Shown piece by piece: positions 23,946 through 33,391 of a DNA stretch of 64,000 nt. The notes beneath the pieces were generated by a model that saw only the letters and a program-made list of their open reading frames with translations, ran no database searches and was not told the DNA's origin. Source of the DNA: Streptomyces humidus (GTDB lineage Bacteria > Actinomycetota > Actinomycetes > Streptomycetales > Streptomycetaceae); NCBI RefSeq assembly GCF_014649655.1, contig NZ_BMTL01000008.1, positions 186,001-250,000 on the forward strand. Direction: 5' to 3'. Numbering within the stretch: the stretch's first letter is position 1; the number at the start of each line of letters is the position of its first letter. A program made the position numbers and the translations under genes.

Positions 23946-24425
23946 GTGAGTTCCTTCCGCCCCCGCCCGGAGCCGGACGAGGTCGCCCGCGTGACCTCCA
24001 CGGCCGCGGAGTTGCTGGAGGTGCTGTGGGGCCGGGCCACGACGGCGCCCGTGTCGGCGTCGCAGTTGCGCGTCCTGCTCGTCCTCGAACACCGCGAAGG
24101 CGTCAGTCTGCGCACTCTGGCCGAAGCGCTCGCCTCCACACCGCCGTCGGCCAGTCGGCTGTGCGACCGCCTGCAGGCGGCCGGCTTCGTCGAGCGGGTG
24201 GCGAGCCCGGCGGACCGGCGCGAGGTGCGCCTCCACGTCAGCGGCCGGGGCCATGCGTTCCTCGCCGGTCTGCGCACCCGCCGCGAGGGCGCGCTGCAGG
24301 CGGTGCTGGACCACATGGACGCACCCCAGCGGACCGCGCTCCTGGAGGGGCTCGAAGCGTTCTGCGTCGCCGCGGCGGCGCAGATGCACGACGACGCCCA
24401 GGGGTCCGGAACCCGCACGGCCTGA
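23946..24425 (+). CDS. MarR-family regulator (copy 2)
   Basis: A 159-residue MarR protein starting at GTG 23946 (another in-frame GTG lies at 23940). The recognition helix region is LRTLAEALASTPPSASRLCDRL with wing RVASPADRREVRLHVS. It is clearly related to the MarR protein at 20420. It is divergent from the intact PP2C gene, with a 15-bp repeat array between them. Confidence 0.87.
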   Translation: MSSFRPRPEPDEVARVTSTAAELLEVLWGRATTAPVSASQLRVLLVLEHREGVSLRTLAEALASTPPSASRLCDRLQAAGFVERVASPADRREVRLHVSGRGHAFLAGLRTRREGALQAVLDHMDAPQRTALLEGLEAFCVAAAAQMHDDAQGSGTRTA

Positions 24426-24848
24426 ACGGCCGGCCACCGACATCTCACGTGCCGCCCGCCCTCCGACGCCGGCGTTCAGCGAACGGAGCGGACTCCGCCC
24501 ACGGGAACATCCAGATCCTTCCCCCTGCACGTCCGGCCTCCACTTTCTTGCCTCACGGCTATAGTTGTCAAACGGCAACTGTCCTGCCGTGAGCCGTTCT
24601 GCCTCCGGAAACCGGTTACCCCCTGATGCGGGGACCTTTGCGCCTGTGGCCAAAATCTCGGCGGATGAGGGGAGGCGATCGGCCGCACCGAAGCGGTACC
24701 GGTGCGGCGTCCGTGGGCGCGAACGTGCGAAAGGCCCCCGCTTCTGAGCGGGGCGAGCTCGGGCGCCGGTGCGGGGGCGGGGCCGGGCGGCCGCCTGCGC
24801 CGCCGCCTGGTCCGACCTGCTTCGGGCCGACGGCCGCCGTACCCGTGA
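24426..24848. other. Intergenic region
   Basis: No supported gene. It contains AGTTG-N8-CAACT at 24563-24580 next to a TATAGT hexamer at 24560-24565, a promoter/operator-like site, and a 9-bp hairpin (24682-24690 with 24700-24708). Confidence 0.4.
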
Positions 24849-25204
24849 CGCGCGCCCGGCAGAGCTGACCCGGCAGAGCTGATCCGCGTACGGGGCGCGG
24901 GCAGCGCGGGGTTCGCCGAGCTATGGGCGAACGCTACGGTGGCCGCTCACCGCGAGAGCGCAAGACCGTCGAGCATCCTTCGGTGGGTCCGGTGACCGTG
25001 GACGGCGACGTGCCGGCGGACGGCGGCCCGGGCCTCGGGGCCGTGGTCGTCACCGGCGCCCCCGGCCGCGCGGACGGGACCGCGCTGCCGCCGGCCGCGG
25101 TCGCCGGTCGGCCGTTCGTCGCCGACAGCGTCCCGGAGCGCCAGGCAGGCCCTGTCCGGTCGGTCACGCCGCGGGTGAGCGACAGGGACCGACCGGCGCG
25201 GTGA
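24849..25204 (+). pseudogene. Remnant of a MmyB-like XRE regulator (C-terminal domain)
   Basis: Translation of two adjacent frames gives the end of an XRE regulator ligand-binding domain. The first frame (from the stop at 24846) reads PAELIRVRGAGSAGFAELWA and then NATVAAHRE up to about 24950. The next frame, offset by one base, continues RERKTVEHPSVGPVTVDGDV to about 25100. MmyB-like regulators have exactly this succession: ELxxxSxxFAxLWAxHxV, then RKxxxHPxVGxLTLDxxV. The HTH part is missing and there is a frameshift near 24950, so it is a decayed gene. The frame-2 tail to 25204 is unrelated. Confidence 0.65.
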
Positions 25205-25357
25205 GCGGGGTCCGGTGCGTGCGGCCGCAAGGCGGAGGAGGGCGTCGACGCGATGGGGCCCCCGCGCAAGCACGGTCGAGCGTGAGAGAGTCGGCAACCG
25301 ACGACGCCGCAGAGGTGCGTGCCGGACCCGCGTCTGCGGCATGACCGGCCGGGCAGG

Positions 25358-26011
25358 TCAGTACGCCTGGTCGCTGAAGTCGTAGGCGGCGAAGGCGAGG
25401 CAGACGATCGTGTCGTCGGGGTCCAGCGCCTCGTAGCCGTCCCGTTCCTCGGCCTCCACGGGGAAGAACAGGGCGTTGCCGCCGCGGTCCGGAACAGTGA
25501 CGATCTCGGCCCAGTTGTCACGCCGGCCCTCGCCGTCGCCGGCCGCGATGACGCGTTCGGCCTCGCGCAGATCGGCCTGGGCATCGCGGCCGGCGACGCT
25601 CGCCGGATCGAACGGGCCGCTGCACAGGACGGCGTATCCGTCCACAGGCGCCGGTTCGTACCCGTTGTATCCGTCGTTCCATTCGGCCGCGGCGATGGTG
25701 GCGGGGTCGGCGAGCGGCAGGACGACCATGCTCACCCGGGCCACGGGCGGCTTGTCGTCCTCCCGGTGCCAGTAGCAGCCCGCGTACACCGGAGCGCTGC
25801 GCAGTCCGGCGGGAAGCTCGCAGTGGTACCAGCCGCCGATGGTCGTCATCCCGAACCAGGTGACGTTCTCCTCCAGCGTCAGTTCCCCCGCGCAGGCGAA
25901 CCATTCGGGCCGGACGATCTTGCCGCCGATGTGTTCCGCCCACCGCCACAGCAGTGCGTCCAGGGTTTCCTCGGAGCCGGTGGTGGCGGTCGGGTCGTTC
26001 GTTGCCGTCAT
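25358..26011 (-). CDS. Protein of unknown function, 217 residues
   Basis: A soluble, acidic 217-residue protein with no signal or membrane helix. It is rich in aromatic residues (WYHCELPAGLRSAPVYAGCY, EWNDGYNGYEPAPVDGY) and ends with FAAYDFSDQAY. GC-rich codon use and an exact ATG start at 26011 suggest a real gene. No family is recognised. It is divergent from the Ser/Thr kinase gene. Confidence 0.65.
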   Translation of the reverse strand: MTATNDPTATTGSEETLDALLWRWAEHIGGKIVRPEWFACAGELTLEENVTWFGMTTIGGWYHCELPAGLRSAPVYAGCYWHREDDKPPVARVSMVVLPLADPATIAAAEWNDGYNGYEPAPVDGYAVLCSGPFDPASVAGRDAQADLREAERVIAAGDGEGRRDNWAEIVTVPDRGGNALFFPVEAEERDGYEALDPDDTIVCLAFAAYDFSDQAY

Positions 26012-26206
26012 GGCCCCAGCATCGCAAGGGGGTCTGACAGTCCCCTTGTCCCCGTCGTCAAAGCGGGCCTGGCGCAGTGCAGTTGACGGCTCGGGGGCAT
26101 GACGTGCTCGGCTATGCTCGGGCCCGTTCGAACCAATGACGACCTGCCGAACGCACAGCGAGTGAGCGACGCCGGTGGGCAGCGCCCAGCCCTCCGAAAG
26201 GGAAAC

Positions 26207-27775
26207 GTGAGAGAGCACGTGGCATCGGGACATGGCGATCATCCGTCGGCGACACGTCCGGGGAGCGGCGCGGAGCGGCTGATCGCCGACCGGTATCTCC
26301 TCCACGACGTTCTCGGCCGCGGCGGGATGGGCACGGTCTGGCGCGCCCACGACCGGTTGCTGGATCGCCCGGTCGCCGCGAAGGAACTGCACATCCTCAC
26401 CCATGGCGACGACGAGCACCTCGTGCGGATGCGGCGCGCCGTCCGTGAGGCGCGCGCGGTGGCCCGGGTACCGCACCCGCACGTGATCGGCGTATACGAC
26501 CTCGTCGAGTCCGAGGACCGTCTGTGGATCGTCATGGAACTCGTCGACGGGCCCTCGCTCGCCCACCATGTCGCACGTTCCGGGCCGCTCACCCCGCAGC
26601 ACACCGCGGTCCTCGGCCTCCAGGTGCTCGACGCACTGGAGGCCGTGCACGCGGCCGGCACCCTGCACCGTGACGTCAAACCCGCCAACGTCCTGCTGCG
26701 CCGCGACGGCAGAGCCGTCCTCACCGACTTCGGCATCGCGGCCCTGGACGACGGCGAGTTCCTGACCAGCACCGGCCAACTGGTGGGCTCCCTGGAATTC
26801 ATGGCCCCCGAGCGGGTGACGGGATCGCAGACCGGCCCGGCCTCCGACCTGTGGTCCCTGGGCGCGACGCTCGCCACCGTGTGCGGCGGCGAGTCCCCGT
26901 TCCGCAGACCGGGAGGTCCCGCGACGCTGCACGCGGTGGCGTACGACGAACCCGTACTGTCGGAGCGGCTCGGACCGCTGCTGCCGGTCGTGGAGGCGCT
27001 GCTGCGCAAGTCCCCGCAGGAGCGGCCCTCGGCGGCCGGCGCGCGTGCCGCGCTGCGGCGCGTCGCGGCGGGCGAGGCGGACGCCGGGCCGCTGCCGTCG
27101 GCGACCGTACGCGTCCCGCGGCCTTCGTCGGCGCTGGCCGACTCGGAGACCGTGACGAGCGGTCACGGGCAACTCGTCGGCGCCGGGGAGGCCGTGCCGA
27201 CGGCGCGGGACGCCGCGTCGGGCCGGCCGTCGCCCGCCCGGTCGTCCGGCTCGGCGGTGCGCAGGCGGCTGGGGTGGGCTCTCGCCGGCACGATGGTGGC
27301 GGCGGGCGTCGTGGCGGGCCTGTTCTTCACCGGGGTGCTTCCGCCCGAGAAGGAGACCGGTCCGAGGACGACGACCGTCGGTCAGGTCGTCCGGTCGGCG
27401 AACGGCTGGCAGCCGGTGGCCGGAGCGGTCGTCCGGCGCGGGGACCAGGTCACCGTCCGGTTCGTCTCAGGACAGTGGACGGCCGACCACCGGAACATGC
27501 CCATGACCGGGCCGGCCGGCTACGACGCGGCCACCGACAGGCTGCTGGACGGCGCGAAGAGCTGCAAGGTCAAACCCACGGCGCCGTTCGGCGCGCTGCT
27601 CGCCGTCCTCGCCGGGGACAAGGACTTCCCCGTGCACACCGTCGGCAAGGAGCTCACCTTCAAGGCCACCGGGAACGGCACCCTGAAACTGGGCATGAAC
27701 GACGCCGCCGGGTCCTGCTCCGACGACAACAAGGGCACACTGACCGTGCAGGTGCGCATCACGCGCCAGGGCTGA
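26207..27775 (+). CDS. Membrane Ser/Thr protein kinase with LecA-like extracellular domain
   Basis: A 522-residue Hanks-type kinase starting at GTG 26207 (AAAGGGAAAC upstream). The kinase domain (about 28-285) has the P-loop GRGGMGTVW, Lys in VAAKEL (K59), HRDVKPAN (D156), DFG (D174) and APE. A Ser/Pro-rich linker and a membrane helix (about 354-377) lead to an extracellular domain (389-518). That part resembles the PA-I/LecA galactose-lectin fold: an FGALL segment, then FKATGNGTLKLGMNDA and a DDNKG end. It has two cysteines, C453 and C504. It should sense an extracellular, perhaps carbohydrate, signal. Confidence 0.9.
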   Translation: MREHVASGHGDHPSATRPGSGAERLIADRYLLHDVLGRGGMGTVWRAHDRLLDRPVAAKELHILTHGDDEHLVRMRRAVREARAVARVPHPHVIGVYDLVESEDRLWIVMELVDGPSLAHHVARSGPLTPQHTAVLGLQVLDALEAVHAAGTLHRDVKPANVLLRRDGRAVLTDFGIAALDDGEFLTSTGQLVGSLEFMAPERVTGSQTGPASDLWSLGATLATVCGGESPFRRPGGPATLHAVAYDEPVLSERLGPLLPVVEALLRKSPQERPSAAGARAALRRVAAGEADAGPLPSATVRVPRPSSALADSETVTSGHGQLVGAGEAVPTARDAASGRPSPARSSGSAVRRRLGWALAGTMVAAGVVAGLFFTGVLPPEKETGPRTTTVGQVVRSANGWQPVAGAVVRRGDQVTVRFVSGQWTADHRNMPMTGPAGYDAATDRLLDGAKSCKVKPTAPFGALLAVLAGDKDFPVHTVGKELTFKATGNGTLKLGMNDAAGSCSDDNKGTLTVQVRITRQG

Positions 27776-27840
27776 CCGGCGTCCTGCGGACGTCCTCGTC
27801 GAGGATCGGCCTCGCATAGTAGCCATGTAACGTGTTTCGT

Positions 27841-28356
27841 ATGAGCGAGAGCACGGACTCCGAACGCGCCACGCCCGGCTTCCTGGTGTGGCGCCTGTCC
27901 ACGAAGTGGCGCGTGGCCGTCGACCGGGCGGTCGCGCCCCTGGGGCTCACCCACGCGCAGTACTCGCTGGTGGCCTCGCTGTACGGCATGCAGCGCGACG
28001 GGGAACGTCCCAGTCAGCGCCGGCTCGCCGACCACACCGGTCTGGAGCCGCTCTACGTCTCCAAGCTCGCGCGGGCCCTGGAGGCCGCGGAGCTGATCGA
28101 GCGGACCCGCGATCCGCGCGATCCGCGGGCGGTCCAGCTCGCCCTCACCGAACGGGGACAGGACGTCACCCGACGGGCCGTGAAGGTCGTCCAGGCGCTC
28201 CTGGAGCAGTTGCTGGAACCATTGGGCGGCCTGGACAGCACACGCACCCGGACGCTCACCGGCGAGCTGACGGCCCTGCTCGGCGTACCGCTCGAGCTCC
28301 CGGTGAAGCGGCCTGAGGCTGCCGGGGCGGCGGGGACGGCGGACGGGACCGCCTGA
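27841..28356 (+). CDS. MarR-family regulator
   Basis: A 171-residue MarR protein. The HTH reads SQRRLADHTGLEPLYVSKLARAL with wing RTRDPRDPRAVQLALT. ATG 27841 has no clear Shine-Dalgarno sequence; TAGTAGCCATGTAACGTG lies just upstream, so it may be leaderless. The target is not evident; the nearest genes are a TPR protein and the kinase. Confidence 0.85.
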   Translation: MSESTDSERATPGFLVWRLSTKWRVAVDRAVAPLGLTHAQYSLVASLYGMQRDGERPSQRRLADHTGLEPLYVSKLARALEAAELIERTRDPRDPRAVQLALTERGQDVTRRAVKVVQALLEQLLEPLGGLDSTRTRTLTGELTALLGVPLELPVKRPEAAGAAGTADGTA

Positions 28357-28494
28357 TCCGGCGGCCCGCCTCGGCCCCGCCCCCGGCCCCGCGTCGCCCG
28401 TCCGGCGGCCCTGCGCACAGGTCCCCGGCACTCCGGCCCGGTGCTGGAATATTCAACCGACCGTCCCGGTTGTCGGCGGCGAAGGAGGTCACCA

Positions 28495-28866
28495 GTGGAC
28501 ACGACCTACGAGACGACGACCGGCGCCGAGTACTACGCCCACGGAACGCCGTCCGAGCGGTGGGAGCGGGCACAGCTTTTCTTCGGCGCGAAGGAGTACG
28601 CCGCCGCCGCGCGGGTGCTCGCCGGACTCGTCGAGGAGGTGCCGGAGCAGACCGGGCCGCGGCTGCTGCTGGCCCGCGCCTACTACCACTCGGCCCAACT
28701 GCGCCGCGCCGAGGCCGAGTTGCGGACGATCGTCGACCGTGACCCGGTGGAGCACTACGCGCGGCTGATGCTGGGCCGCACCCTGGAGCGGCAGGGGCGG
28801 CACGAGGAGGCGGGACCGCAGCTGCGGCTGGCCGCCGCGCTGTCCGGGGAGTTCCCGCAGGACTGA
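28495..28866 (+). CDS. Small tetratricopeptide-repeat protein
   Basis: A 123-residue protein starting at GTG 28495 with AAGGAGGT 5 bases upstream. Residues about 20-115 form TPR-like helix pairs (ERAQLFFGAKEYAAAARVLA, GPRLLLARAYYHSAQLRRAE, EHYARLMLGRTLERQGRHEE). It is probably an adaptor for protein interactions. A hairpin terminator follows. Confidence 0.85.
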   Translation: MDTTYETTTGAEYYAHGTPSERWERAQLFFGAKEYAAAARVLAGLVEEVPEQTGPRLLLARAYYHSAQLRRAEAELRTIVDRDPVEHYARLMLGRTLERQGRHEEAGPQLRLAAALSGEFPQD

Positions 28867-28878
28867 CCCCTCACGGAC

Positions 28879-28913
28879 CCGGGAGGACCGCCCCTGTGGG
28901 CCCGTCCTCCCGG
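28879..28913. terminator. Terminator hairpin
   Basis: CCGGGAGGAC (28879-28888) pairs with GTCCTCCCGG (28904-28913), 13 bases after the TPR gene stop and before the convergent PepSY gene. Confidence 0.75.
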
Positions 28914-28963
28914 ACACGGTCCAGGGGGCTGCCGGCGAGGCGGGCTCCCCGGACCGGACGTGC

Positions 28964-30391
28964 TCAGACCGCCCGGCGGCGGCGGTGCGCGATCTCCCCG
29001 AGCACCACGTCCACGACGATGAAGCCCGCCAGCGGAATGCCCAGCAGCGGGACCAGATACCCGACCACGGCGACCGCCGCCGCCAACGGGACGAGGACGA
29101 GCGGCGGGACCTGGGCCCAGGCCCCGCGCGGGACGGGCCGGCCGAACGCGGAGCCGCGGCCGCGCCGCCACCACATCAGGTAGCCCAGCACGATCAGCAG
29201 GATCAGAGCGAGCGCGAGGAGCATCAGCGCTATCTGGTTGACCAGCCCGAACAGGATGCCGGTGTGCAGGTCGATGCCCCACCGGGTCAGCTTGGCCAGG
29301 AGCGGGTAGTCGGCGAACCGCGAGACGTCGGTGACCTCGCCGGTGGCCGGGTCGACCGCCACGGCGTCCTGCTTCTCGGGCCAGCTGCGCTGCACCTGCT
29401 TGACCACGTACGCGGAGGACGCGTCCGCGGGCGGGACGATCTCGACCGGGTCGCCCAGCCCCTCGGCCCGCGCGGCGGCGAGGATCCTGTCGAGCCCGAC
29501 GCCGTGCTCCGCGTCTCCGCCGCTGCCGGACGCACCGGCGTGACCGGCATGGTCGCCACCGGCCGCGGCCGCCGACACCGACGGGGTGGACTGGCCGAGG
29601 GAGGTGCGCAGTTCGTCGATGTTGGCGCCCGCGTACGTCGACCAGGTCAGTCCGGTCGCGGAGAGGAAGAGGAAGCCCACCGCGGCCCACGCGCCGATCG
29701 TGCCGTGCAGGCCGAGGGCGCGGCGCCGTCCGCTCGTGCCGCGCACCTTGCGCAGGGCGCGACGGCGGGAGAACCACAGCGCGAGGCCGCCCGCCGCGAT
29801 CACCCAGAGCCAGCTGGCGGCGAACTCGCTGTACAGGCGGCCGTTCTCGCCGAGGTGGAGATCGCGGTGGAACTCGTCGATCCAGGTGCGCAGGGGCAGC
29901 GCGCCGGTCGAGCCGTACTGCTCCAGGGCGCCGCGCACCTGGCCCGTGTACGGGTCGACGAACACGGCCAGGGCGTGGGTGGCGTCGACTCCCTCGACGC
30001 CCGTGAGCATCACGCGGGTCGTGGCGTCGTCCTCGGGCGACGGGCGTACGGCCGAGACGGCGCCCTCGGGATGGGCCTTGCGGGCCGCCTCCACCTGCGC
30101 GGAGATCGGCAGCTTCGTGTCACCGGCCGGCACGTTCATCTCGTGGGCGTACACGAGCTTCTCGGCCTGGAACGCGCCGGCGTAGAGGAACCCGGTGACC
30201 GCGGCGACGAGCAGGAAGGGCGCGACGAACACGCCGGCATAGAAGTGCAGACGCAGCACCAGCGGGCGCAACGGGGCCCACGGACCGCGGGACTTGGGCG
30301 CGCGGGCCGCCGGCTGCGGGGCCTCGTCCGACGAGGGTCCCCCCGCTCCGGCGGAGCCGGGGGCGGGGGAGGTCGGGAGATCGGTGGACAT
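28964..30391 (-). CDS. PepSY-domain membrane protein
   Basis: A 475-residue membrane protein of the PepSY-associated (PiuB-like) family. It has four membrane helices: about 45-70 (LHFYAGVFVAPFLLVAAVTG), a second after the first PepSY domain (WLWVIAAGGLALWF), a third (AVGFLFLSATGL) and a C-terminal pair (LMLLALALILLIVLGYLMWW and beyond). PepSY-like loops read GALPLRTWIDEFHRDLHLG and PATGEVTDVSRFADYPLLAK. A His/Gly-rich loop (GGDHAGHAGASGSGG) may bind metal. The family is linked to iron or copper uptake. GGAGAAG precedes ATG 30391. Confidence 0.85.
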   Translation of the reverse strand: MSTDLPTSPAPGSAGAGGPSSDEAPQPAARAPKSRGPWAPLRPLVLRLHFYAGVFVAPFLLVAAVTGFLYAGAFQAEKLVYAHEMNVPAGDTKLPISAQVEAARKAHPEGAVSAVRPSPEDDATTRVMLTGVEGVDATHALAVFVDPYTGQVRGALEQYGSTGALPLRTWIDEFHRDLHLGENGRLYSEFAASWLWVIAAGGLALWFSRRRALRKVRGTSGRRRALGLHGTIGAWAAVGFLFLSATGLTWSTYAGANIDELRTSLGQSTPSVSAAAAGGDHAGHAGASGSGGDAEHGVGLDRILAAARAEGLGDPVEIVPPADASSAYVVKQVQRSWPEKQDAVAVDPATGEVTDVSRFADYPLLAKLTRWGIDLHTGILFGLVNQIALMLLALALILLIVLGYLMWWRRGRGSAFGRPVPRGAWAQVPPLVLVPLAAAVAVVGYLVPLLGIPLAGFIVVDVVLGEIAHRRRRAV

Positions 30392-30608
30392 CGGCGGGCT
30401 TCTCCGGGGTCGAAGGGGGCGAGGGGAGCTTGAAGGACCAGGGGGACGAGGGAGACGAGGGGGCGAAGGGCCGAAGGGAGCCGCCGGGCAGGGGCTCTCG
30501 GGAAGGCTTTCGGCCGTGACGTCCCAGTAGTCGGGGCGGAACCGACCGGAGTTCCCGTCCCTCGAAGTGACCCGTGTCACACGCCATCGGTCATGGGATG
30601 CTGACCGA

Positions 30609-31253
30609 ATGGCAACTCCCAGTCCCCGCGCCCCGCTCGGCGAACGGATCGAGGAACTCCTCGCCCCCGGCGACCCCTTGCCCATCGTCGCGGCCGGCGA
30701 CCCCGTCCTGCGAGCCGGCGCCGCGCATTACGACGGCGAGCTCGAACCGGCTTTGCTGGCCCGGTTCGTCGAGGCCCTGCGCGTCACGATGCTCGCGGCG
30801 CCCGGCGTCGGCCTCGCCGCGCCGCAGGTCGGGGTGGCGCTGCGGATCGCGGTGATCGAGGACCCCGCGCCGGTGCCGGACGAGGTGCGGCTGGCCCGCG
30901 GCCGGGTGCCCCAGCCGTTCCGGGTGCTCGTCAACCCGAAGTACGAGCCGGCCGGTCCGGAGCTCGCCGCGTTCTTCGAGGGCTGTCTGAGCGTGCCGGG
31001 CTACCAGGCGGTGGTGGCCCGGCACGCGGAGGTCCGGCTGACCGGAGAGGACGAGCGGGGGCGGCCGCTGGACGAGGTGTTCACGGGCTGGCCGGCCCGC
31101 ATCGTCCAGCACGAGACGGACCACCTCGACGGGCTGCTCTACCTCGACCGGGCCGAACTGCGCTCGCTCTCGTCCAACCGGACGGTGCTGGAACGCTGGG
31201 CGCAGCCGACCCCGGCCGAGGCGGCGAGCGCCCTGGACTTCCCCCTGCCGTAG
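30609..31253 (+). CDS. def: Peptide deformylase
   Basis: A 214-residue peptide deformylase, removing the formyl group from nascent proteins. The three metal/active-site motifs are intact: GVGLAAPQVG, EGCLSVPG and QHETDHLDG. The N-terminal extension (about 25 residues) and a C-terminal tail are as in other Streptomyces deformylases. It stands alone, so it is probably one of several def copies. It is convergent with the flavin oxidoreductase gene. Confidence 0.96.
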   Translation: MATPSPRAPLGERIEELLAPGDPLPIVAAGDPVLRAGAAHYDGELEPALLARFVEALRVTMLAAPGVGLAAPQVGVALRIAVIEDPAPVPDEVRLARGRVPQPFRVLVNPKYEPAGPELAAFFEGCLSVPGYQAVVARHAEVRLTGEDERGRPLDEVFTGWPARIVQHETDHLDGLLYLDRAELRSLSSNRTVLERWAQPTPAEAASALDFPLP

Positions 31254-31410
31254 ACGGTTCCGCCCTGCGGGGCCGACGCGGTCGCCGACGGCAGCGACGG
31301 CGCGCGAGCGCCGGGCCCGGGAGGCGCCGGTGCCGGGGCGGGCTGCCACCCGGGCCTGCGGGCCGGCCCCCCGCGGGGCAGTCCGGCGGGCAAGCCCGGC
31401 CCGTCGTGGG

Positions 31411-32829
31411 TCAGTTGTCCCGGAAGGCCTCCAGCAGGCGGAGCCACACCTCGCTGATCGTCGGGTAGGACGGGACCGCGTGCCAGAGACGGGCGATCGG
31501 GACCTGGCCGACGACGGCGACGGTCGCGGAGTGGATGAGCTCGCCGACGCCGGGGCCGACGAAGGTGACGCCGCGCAGGATCTCCCGCTCCAGGTCGACG
31601 ACCATCCGGGCGCGGCCCTTGTAGCCCTCGGCGTACAGGCCCGCGCCGGCCACCGACGACATGTCGACGTCGACGGCCCGCACCCGGTGTCCGGCCGCTT
31701 CCGCCTCCGCGAAGGAGAGGCCGACGGAGGCGGCCTCCGGGTCGGTGAAGACGACCTGCGGGACGGACTCGTGGTCGGCCGTGGCGGTGTGGGCGCTCCA
31801 CGGGTCGGCCCGGTCCAGAGGCGTTCCGGCGGCGCGGGCGGCGATGGCGGCGCCGGCGATCCGCGCCTGGTACTTGCCCTGGTGGGTGAGGAGGGCGCGG
31901 TGGTTGACGTCGCCGACCGCGTAGAGCCAGTCGGCGCCGTCGACGCGCAGACTGTCGTCGACGTCGAGCCACGATCCGGGCTCCAGGCCGACCGTCTCCA
32001 GGCCGATGTCGTCGGTGCGCGGGGCGCGGCCGACGGCGAAGAGGATCTCGTCGGCCTCGATGCGCTCGCCGGTGCCGGTGACGATCACGACGACGCCGTC
32101 GGTGCGGGTCACGGACGCCACCGAGGTGCCGGTGCGCACGTCCGCCCCGGCCTCGGTGAGCGCCTCCGCGACCAGCTCGCCCGCGAACGGCTCCATCCGG
32201 TCGAGCAGCCCCTTGCCGCGCACGAGGAGGGTGACCTGCGAGCCGAGGGCCTGCCAGGCGGTGGCCATCTCGGTGGCGACGACTCCCCCGCCCACCACGA
32301 CGAGCCGGCCGGGCGCGGCCTGGGCGCTGGTGGCCTCGCGGCTCGTCCAGGGCCGCACCTCGGCCAGGCCCGGCAGCGCGGGCAGCGCGGCGCGGGTGCC
32401 GGTGGCGACGACGACCGCGTGCCGTGCCGTGAGCACCCGGTCGCCCACGCTCACCGTGCGCGGGCCGGTCAGTCTGCCCTGGCCGCGGTAGAGGTCGGCG
32501 CCGATGCTCTTGATCCAGTCGACCTGGCCGTCGTCGGTCCAGTCGCCGGTGTACCAGTTGCGGCGGGCGAGGACCGCCGCGGTGTCCAGGGGGCCTTCCA
32601 CGGCCTGGCGCAGGCCGGGCAGGCGGCGGGCGTCGGCGCGGGCGATGACCGGGCGCAGCAGGGCCTTGCTGGGCATGCAGGCCCAGTACGAGCACTCGCC
32701 GCCGACCAGTTCGCTCTCGACGACCGCGGTGGTGAGACCGGCCGCGCGGGTGCGGTCGGCGACGTTCTCCCCCACGGGCCCGGCCCCGAGCACAACCACG
32801 TCGTACAGGTTGGTTTCCGTTTCCGTCAT
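31411..32829 (-). CDS. FAD-dependent pyridine nucleotide-disulfide oxidoreductase
   Basis: A 472-residue class-I flavoprotein like dihydrolipoamide dehydrogenase or mercuric reductase. It has an FAD motif (VVVLGAGPVGENVADRTRAAG), the redox-active pair CSYWAC in GGECSYWACMPSK, an NAD motif (LVVVGGGVVATEMATAWQALG), a second FAD contact (WLYAVGDVNH) and the dimerisation/active-site end HAVPSYPTISEVW. The partner substrate is unknown. It is divergent from thioredoxin (start 32974), so both may share a redox-responsive promoter. Confidence 0.9.
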   Translation of the reverse strand: MTETETNLYDVVVLGAGPVGENVADRTRAAGLTTAVVESELVGGECSYWACMPSKALLRPVIARADARRLPGLRQAVEGPLDTAAVLARRNWYTGDWTDDGQVDWIKSIGADLYRGQGRLTGPRTVSVGDRVLTARHAVVVATGTRAALPALPGLAEVRPWTSREATSAQAAPGRLVVVGGGVVATEMATAWQALGSQVTLLVRGKGLLDRMEPFAGELVAEALTEAGADVRTGTSVASVTRTDGVVVIVTGTGERIEADEILFAVGRAPRTDDIGLETVGLEPGSWLDVDDSLRVDGADWLYAVGDVNHRALLTHQGKYQARIAGAAIAARAAGTPLDRADPWSAHTATADHESVPQVVFTDPEAASVGLSFAEAEAAGHRVRAVDVDMSSVAGAGLYAEGYKGRARMVVDLEREILRGVTFVGPGVGELIHSATVAVVGQVPIARLWHAVPSYPTISEVWLRLLEAFRDN

Positions 32830-32973
32830 GGGGTCAGTCTGGTGGGTGGTGTGCGCGGTGGCCACACGGGTAGGGGCGCGGAATACGCGAGCGGCCGGCC
32901 GTGTTGGCGCGGACGGCTTCACCTCATGCCAGGGAGCGCCTGGCAGGGAGCACCGGGAAGAAGGATGCAGGTC

Positions 32974-33375
<402 letters not shown>

Positions 33376-33391
33376 GCCCGGGAAACGCTGC

